Origin: Echinometra lucunter
Taxonomy: Eukaryota; Echinodermata; Echinoidea; Camarodonta; Echinometridae
Reading direction: 5' to 3'
DNA length: 64,000 nt
Assembly: GCA_029962745.1 (NCBI GenBank)
Contig: CM057167.1
Span: 16,638,303-16,702,302 of the forward strand
Shown here: in pieces, positions 59,481 to 64,000 of the stretch
Position numbering within the stretch: position 1 is the stretch's first letter
How the letters are laid out: the number at the start of each line of letters is the position of its first letter
Notes under the pieces: generated by a model
Seen by the model: only the letters and a program-made list of their open reading frames with translations
What the model was told of the DNA's origin: nothing
Databases searched by the model: none
Program-made: the position numbers and the translations under genes

Positions 59481-60750
59481 AGGATACAATTACAATGCAA
59501 TAACAGTTTGCTCCTGATTAGTTTTTGAAAATTGGTATGCAGTTTGCTTTGTAAATTTATTATGATATGTTTGAATTTTCATAGTGTAAACATGGTTCCT
59601 ATTCATTTATTTATTTTTTTTTAAAGAAAAGCAGGATTAGTTCAAGGAGAAATAGAAACTAATCACAAAAGTATTCTTAGCATAATGAAAATTTCTGAAA
59701 TGGTTATATGGCAATATATGCCATGCAGAATGTGGATTAGTTAGTTTGCTCATGACAGGAGAACAAGACCAACCTACCAATGTTTGGTCTTTGAAAGCTC
59801 CGATCAGCAGAATATTTACAGTAGATTAAAATTGGTTAAATGGTTAAAGGGTTGGTTATTTTACCTGACTGCTAAGAATGCATGTGTATGCTTGTTAGCA
59901 AGCAACAAGGGGACCGACTCCTCTGAAGGACTTGGTAATGAGGATTAATACCTTACGGAAGGGCATTGGCATTAGTGCATCAACTTGGTTTCAAACCAGA
60001 GTACTGGATGTAAGACCACTGCTCTGCCACTGAGCCACAGCGCTTCCTCTGTTAAGACTGGTCTCATTTCATACTTGTATCATTTCAGCATTTCTTTACA
60101 AAAAGAAGTCTACCGGTATTATTTTATCTTTGATACAACTCACTCCTAGATCCTAATCAAATGATTGGTTGAGGCCACTGGAGGGCAGTCAATCACTTGT
60201 AATTCACTTTTTTAACTGTCAAGCAGGCATTGATATTTGAATTCCCAGTGGCAGCTACAGTGGTGACACACCACTACATAACACATGCGCCAGGTACAGT
60301 GCTTCATTATTTCCTAAACTTATGGAAATGTAACTTTAACTGTGGGCCAAACTCTATACCGGCACCTAGTTCCTAATCCCAACCTAACCCATTGCCTACT
60401 GAAACCAGGTGGATCCTGTAATAGTCTTTGAAAATAGAAGAATTCAGTAGGAAACAGGTTAAAGTGAAATTAATTTCCAACATCATATAACTGTCCGCCA
60501 TAACTGTATATCTGTAAATCTATATAGAGCCTGGAGAAACCTTGCTGGAACAAGTGTCAGGTCACCCCAAAGTGTTTGAAAACAAAATATTTGATGACTT
60601 TGAAAACTGACTTTTTGAGGGGAATGAATGTGCATGTATCGTTTCTTTTTCTGCATGGAAAATGTATGTACATTTGTGGCCATAAGTTGAGAAGCATGTT
60701 AGAGTACTCATTGGCCAGAATTCACAAGACAGGTTTATATTTAAACCATG
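59480..60750. other. Intergenic, no gene recognised
   Basis: Near 59960-60050 a phrase resembling a reversed tRNA-derived SINE head (ggatgtaagaccactgctct, ccactgagcc) is present but too decayed to bound. Nothing else supported. Confidence 0.4.
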
Positions 60751-60756
60751 GTTTAT

Positions 60757-61252
60757 TTAAAGGCATTGGCTAACTTTGTGAGCAGCTGATTTAAAAAATT
60801 CTCAAACTAAGATGAAACATGTGTATGAGTACTTGTATTTATACTCAAAAACCCTGAAACCAACCATAATTTGGAAGGAAAAGCTGTAAGTTAGACGCAA
60901 ACCGCGATTTTATTAGCTTTCGTCTCGAGAGACACTGAACTAAGAGGACCGTTTGCACGAATTAAAAAATACCGTTACTTGCCTTCCGCCGCGTGATACG
61001 TCAATACACACAGTGCGGTCCGTTGAGTCATGTGCGCATGCGCACTCCTTACGTTGGGTCTATGCAACCGACCCTCTTATATTTTTCAAACATTGGTTCA
61101 CATTTCTAATATTTAAAAATACTTCCTGTGGATATTATGCTCTGAAACTTTCACACTGGTATTTTTACACTATAACCCTAATGTTTATCCCATTTTTAAG
61201 TAACAAAATGAGATTTTTTTAAAACCGTAACAATGTTAGACAATGCCTTTAA
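60757..61252. mobile_element. Family C MITE, copy c (inverted, TTAA-flanked)
   Basis: Reverse orientation relative to copies a and b. It carries the same gctttcgtctcgagagacac variant as copy b (subfamily B). It forms the left part of a tandem duplication of about 800 bp. Confidence 0.92.
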
Positions 61253-62359
61253 ATCAAATAAGCATAAATAAGAGTAAGTGAGTGTAAATACGCGAAAGTG
61301 AGCATATGAAAGAGCATTTGCTACCCACCCATTGGACAAGAGGACATGCATGTTTACACTTTTGAAGATTTACACCATGGTTTAAATTTAAACCTCTTTT
61401 GAGGATTTGGGCCTTAAAGTGCAGACAGAAGTGTATATGAATAATGCTATCTATCCAAAATGCTATTATTTTATTATTCGAGTAATGTAAGAATGTTTTC
61501 AGTTACATTTATCAATTTGAATTGCTTGCCTTTGTACATTACATAGATGTAGTCCTTAAAGGTATTGGCTAACTTTGTGAGTAGCTGATTTAAAAAATTC
61601 TCAAACTGAGATGAAACATGTGTATGAGCACTTGTATTTGTACTCAAAAACCCTGAAAACAACCACAATTTGAAATGAAAAAGTGTAAGATAGATGCAAA
61701 CAGTGATTTTATTATCCTTCGTCTCACGAGACGATCACTAAGAGGACCACTTTGCTTGAATTTGAAAATGCTGTTATGTGCCTCCCGCCTCGTGATACGC
61801 CAATACACACAGTACAGTAAGGTGAGTCATACGCGCATGCGCATTCCTTATGTCTATTCTGTGCAACCGACCCTCGTATATTTTTCAAACATTGGTTCAC
61901 ATTTTTGATATTTAAAAATGCTTCCTGTGGATATTATACTTCGAAACTTTCAGACTGGTATTTTTATACTATAACCCTTATGTTTACCCCATTTTCAAGT
62001 AACAAAACAAGATTTTTCAAAAATCATAACAATGTTAGACAATGCCTTTAAATCAAATAAGCATAAATAAGAGTAAGTGAGTGTAAATACGCGAAAGTGG
62101 GCATATGAAAGAGCATTTGCTACTCACCCATTGGACAAGAGGACATGCATGTGTACACTTTTGAAGATTTACACCATGGTTTAAATTTAAAACTCTTTTG
62201 AGGATTTGGGCCTTAAAAGTGCAGACAGAAGTGTATATGAATAATGCTATCTATCCAAAATGCTATTATTTTATTATTCGAGTAATGTAAGAATGTTTTC
62301 AGTGACATATATCAATTTGAATTGCTTGCCTTTGTACATTACATAGATGTAGTCCTTAA
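61253..62359. repeat. Tandem duplication: unit S, MITE copy d, unit S'
   Basis: S (61253-61559) and S' (62052-62359) differ at about 7 positions in about 307, read by eye. Both begin atcaaataagcataaataag and end atagatgtagtccttaaa. Between them lies a family C MITE. Confidence 0.93.
61556..62051. mobile_element. Family C MITE, copy d (inverted, TTAA-flanked)
   Basis: Carries ccttcgtctcacgagacg and cgcatgcgcattccttatgt, the subfamily A variants of copy a at 31271. It therefore differs from copy c although it occupies the equivalent place in the duplication. Confidence 0.92.
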
Positions 62360-62798
62360 AACTTACATACTGGATACAATATATGGACTTTGTGCCATGA
62401 ATTAATTGGATTGAAGATAATTATGTGTTTCATGATAATGCATGTACCGGTAAATGCATATCATGCCCATCTAGTAAGAAGCTCATGAATTTTCCTTGTT
62501 TTTATGCAGATGTTCATCAAAAAATTACCTGTATTATTTTTACTACTTTATTGCAAAGAAAAGATGTTTTGAGATTGTCTTAAAGTCAAAACTATCCATG
62601 GCTCTCAGTCTGGAAAGGATAAATTAGGAAATCTTTTTTATTCAACCAATTGCTGGCCGAGTTTTGAAATGAATGTACTGTATAAAGCATTCATCATATA
62701 GGGTTAGTTTTCAGGCGGCTTGGAAAACCAGAACCTGGGGCCATCCGGACCTTTGTTTAGACAGGGTGCCCCGATCTCCAGCATTGTCAGAGAAATAG

Positions 62799-63348
62799 TA
62801 AAGTGGAACCTTGTTATAAAGAACATGGTTATAACAAACTCTCGATGTAACAAGGCGATTTTGATGGTCCCACTTCTTTATACTTTGTTTTTAGCCCGGA
62901 TCAGGGTTCTCACTAGAAAAAAAATCCACACACGGTTCCCACTCTGCGCAAAGCGTGGAAGTGTCGGAAGTTTTACGGAATAACACCTAAAGTTAGGTGT
63001 GGCGGCAGTATATGCTATAGTAAAAGGATGAAAAATACTTCTTGGTAAGCAGGAGTTGTCTACTAATGGCATAAAAGTAAAAATACATTGCCAAAAAGCA
63101 AAACAATCTGTGACATTTATCATTATTGTTAGGAATATATACTCCAATATTTTCTTTACCCTTGTTGCCACGCATGATGCAACAATTTTACACATGGTTC
63201 TTCCTTGTCTGAAACCCTTTACGCATGGTATTGGAACCATGGGTGTTATGTACTGGCGAGAACCATGGCCCTGATATAACAAGGTTTTGATATAAAGAGG
63301 TAATTTTCCTTGGTCCAGAGGAGTTTGTTATAATGAGGTTCCCCTGTA
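62799..63348. mobile_element. pogo/Tigger-like MITE with TA target duplication
   Basis: The left end aagtggaaccttgttataa and right end ttataatgaggttcccctg are inverted, close to the known CAGTGGAACCTCGTTATAA terminus of pogo/Tigger elements. TA lies on both sides. Interrupted by another element at 62900-63275. Confidence 0.8.
62900..63275. mobile_element. Nested TIR element inside the pogo-like copy
   Basis: atcagggttctcactag at the left is inverted at the right as ctggcgagaaccatggccctgat. Interior frames on both strands lack domains. Confidence 0.7.
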
Positions 63349-63605
63349 TTTTGATGTATGTGCCACTGCAGTGTCTGACATGCAATTTATTTGTACAGGT
63401 TTTTTCTGTATACATTTTCTAAATTAAACTGAATTAAATACTGTATCAAATTGTAATGGAGGTTTTATTGATGTTGTCACTTTTTTGCTAGAAACTGTGA
63501 ATGAAAGGGAAAACTTTACAATTGTATACATGCAAAATCTTATGGAGTGGGAGAGGCAGATGGGTGAATAAACAGAAAAAAGAGAAATGGAAAGATAGAG
63601 AAGAG

Positions 63606-63733
63606 ACTGTTTCACGAAACCGTCAGAAGTCTAACTTCCTGGACATCCCATTGACACGTGTGCTGTAGAGTTAACACACGTTACAATGGGATGTCCATGA
63701 ACTTGGACTAATGATGGTTTAATGAAACACGGT
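63606..63733. mobile_element. Small foldback MITE, about 125 bp
   Basis: ctgtttcacgaaacc and tggacatcccattg at the left are inverted at the right as caatgggatgtcca and ggtttaatgaaacacgg. Confidence 0.85.
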
Positions 63734-63751
63734 CAAGCATATTAAAGAAAG

Positions 63752-63850
63752 TGAGAGAGAGAGAGAGAGAGAGAGAGGGGCGAGGAGTGAGAGAAAAAAT
63801 GAGAGACTGAAGGATACAGATAGATAAAGAGGCAGAAATAGAGACAGAGA
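63752..63850 (+). repeat. GA-rich tract
   Basis: gagaga microsatellite of about 28 bp within a longer purine-rich stretch. Confidence 0.85.
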
Positions 63851-64000
63851 AATACACAATTCCTAACGTGAACTCGAACACAAAGAAAGTATGATGAAAT
63901 ACTATTTTAATAGAGACATTGGCACCATATTGCATAACTTCGATAAAATATATCAATATTCATTACTTTCCACATATAATATAAACAAGAACATATTGTA

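Overview
The window looks like nuclear DNA of a marine invertebrate deuterostome, most likely an echinoid (sea urchin). It is AT-rich, has long introns with GT-AG junctions, carries very long poly-G and trinucleotide tracts, and is full of short palindromic (MITE-like) elements and retroelement tails. The phylum call is inference from repeat style and gene type, not from a marker gene.

Two protein-coding genes are well supported, both on the + strand. (1) An integrin alpha subunit occupies 13833-48741. I resolved 24 exons whose phases join into one frame of 1,076 residues: beta-propeller repeats 1-7 with three calcium loops, thigh and calf region, a transmembrane helix and a CGFFKR tail. The first coding exon (signal peptide and start of blade 1) was not found and may lie upstream of the window or be unrecognised in 1-13832. 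No inserted I-domain is present. The propeller most resembles the alpha4/alpha9 group, a tentative placement. (2) PYM1 (partner of Y14-Mago, an exon-junction-complex recycling factor) occupies 55677-57766 in three exons, 186 residues, with a GC-AG first intron.

Layout: 1-13.8 kb is repeat-rich DNA with no recognised gene. 13.8-48.7 kb is the integrin gene with repeat-laden introns. 48.7-55.6 kb is a long 3' flank (possible long 3' UTR, an RTE-type LINE remnant, MITEs and a purine tract). 55.7-57.8 kb is PYM1. 57.8-64 kb is repeat-rich flank with a mosaic tandem duplication of about 800 bp.

The most unusual feature is that several integrin exon edges have been copied into the adjacent intron. 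The end of exon 18 with its splice donor is repeated ten times at an exact 52-bp spacing. The end of exon 11 with its donor is repeated four times at about 100 bp. The end of exon 19 is duplicated once, and a decayed copy of the start of exon 21 precedes it. The MITEs are also informative: a hAT-like family with exact 8-bp target duplications (one copy sits in the exon 18 donor array), a near-perfect hairpin family with exact 6-bp target duplications, and several families ending in TTAAAGG. All coordinates were read by eye; no alignment or database search was run.
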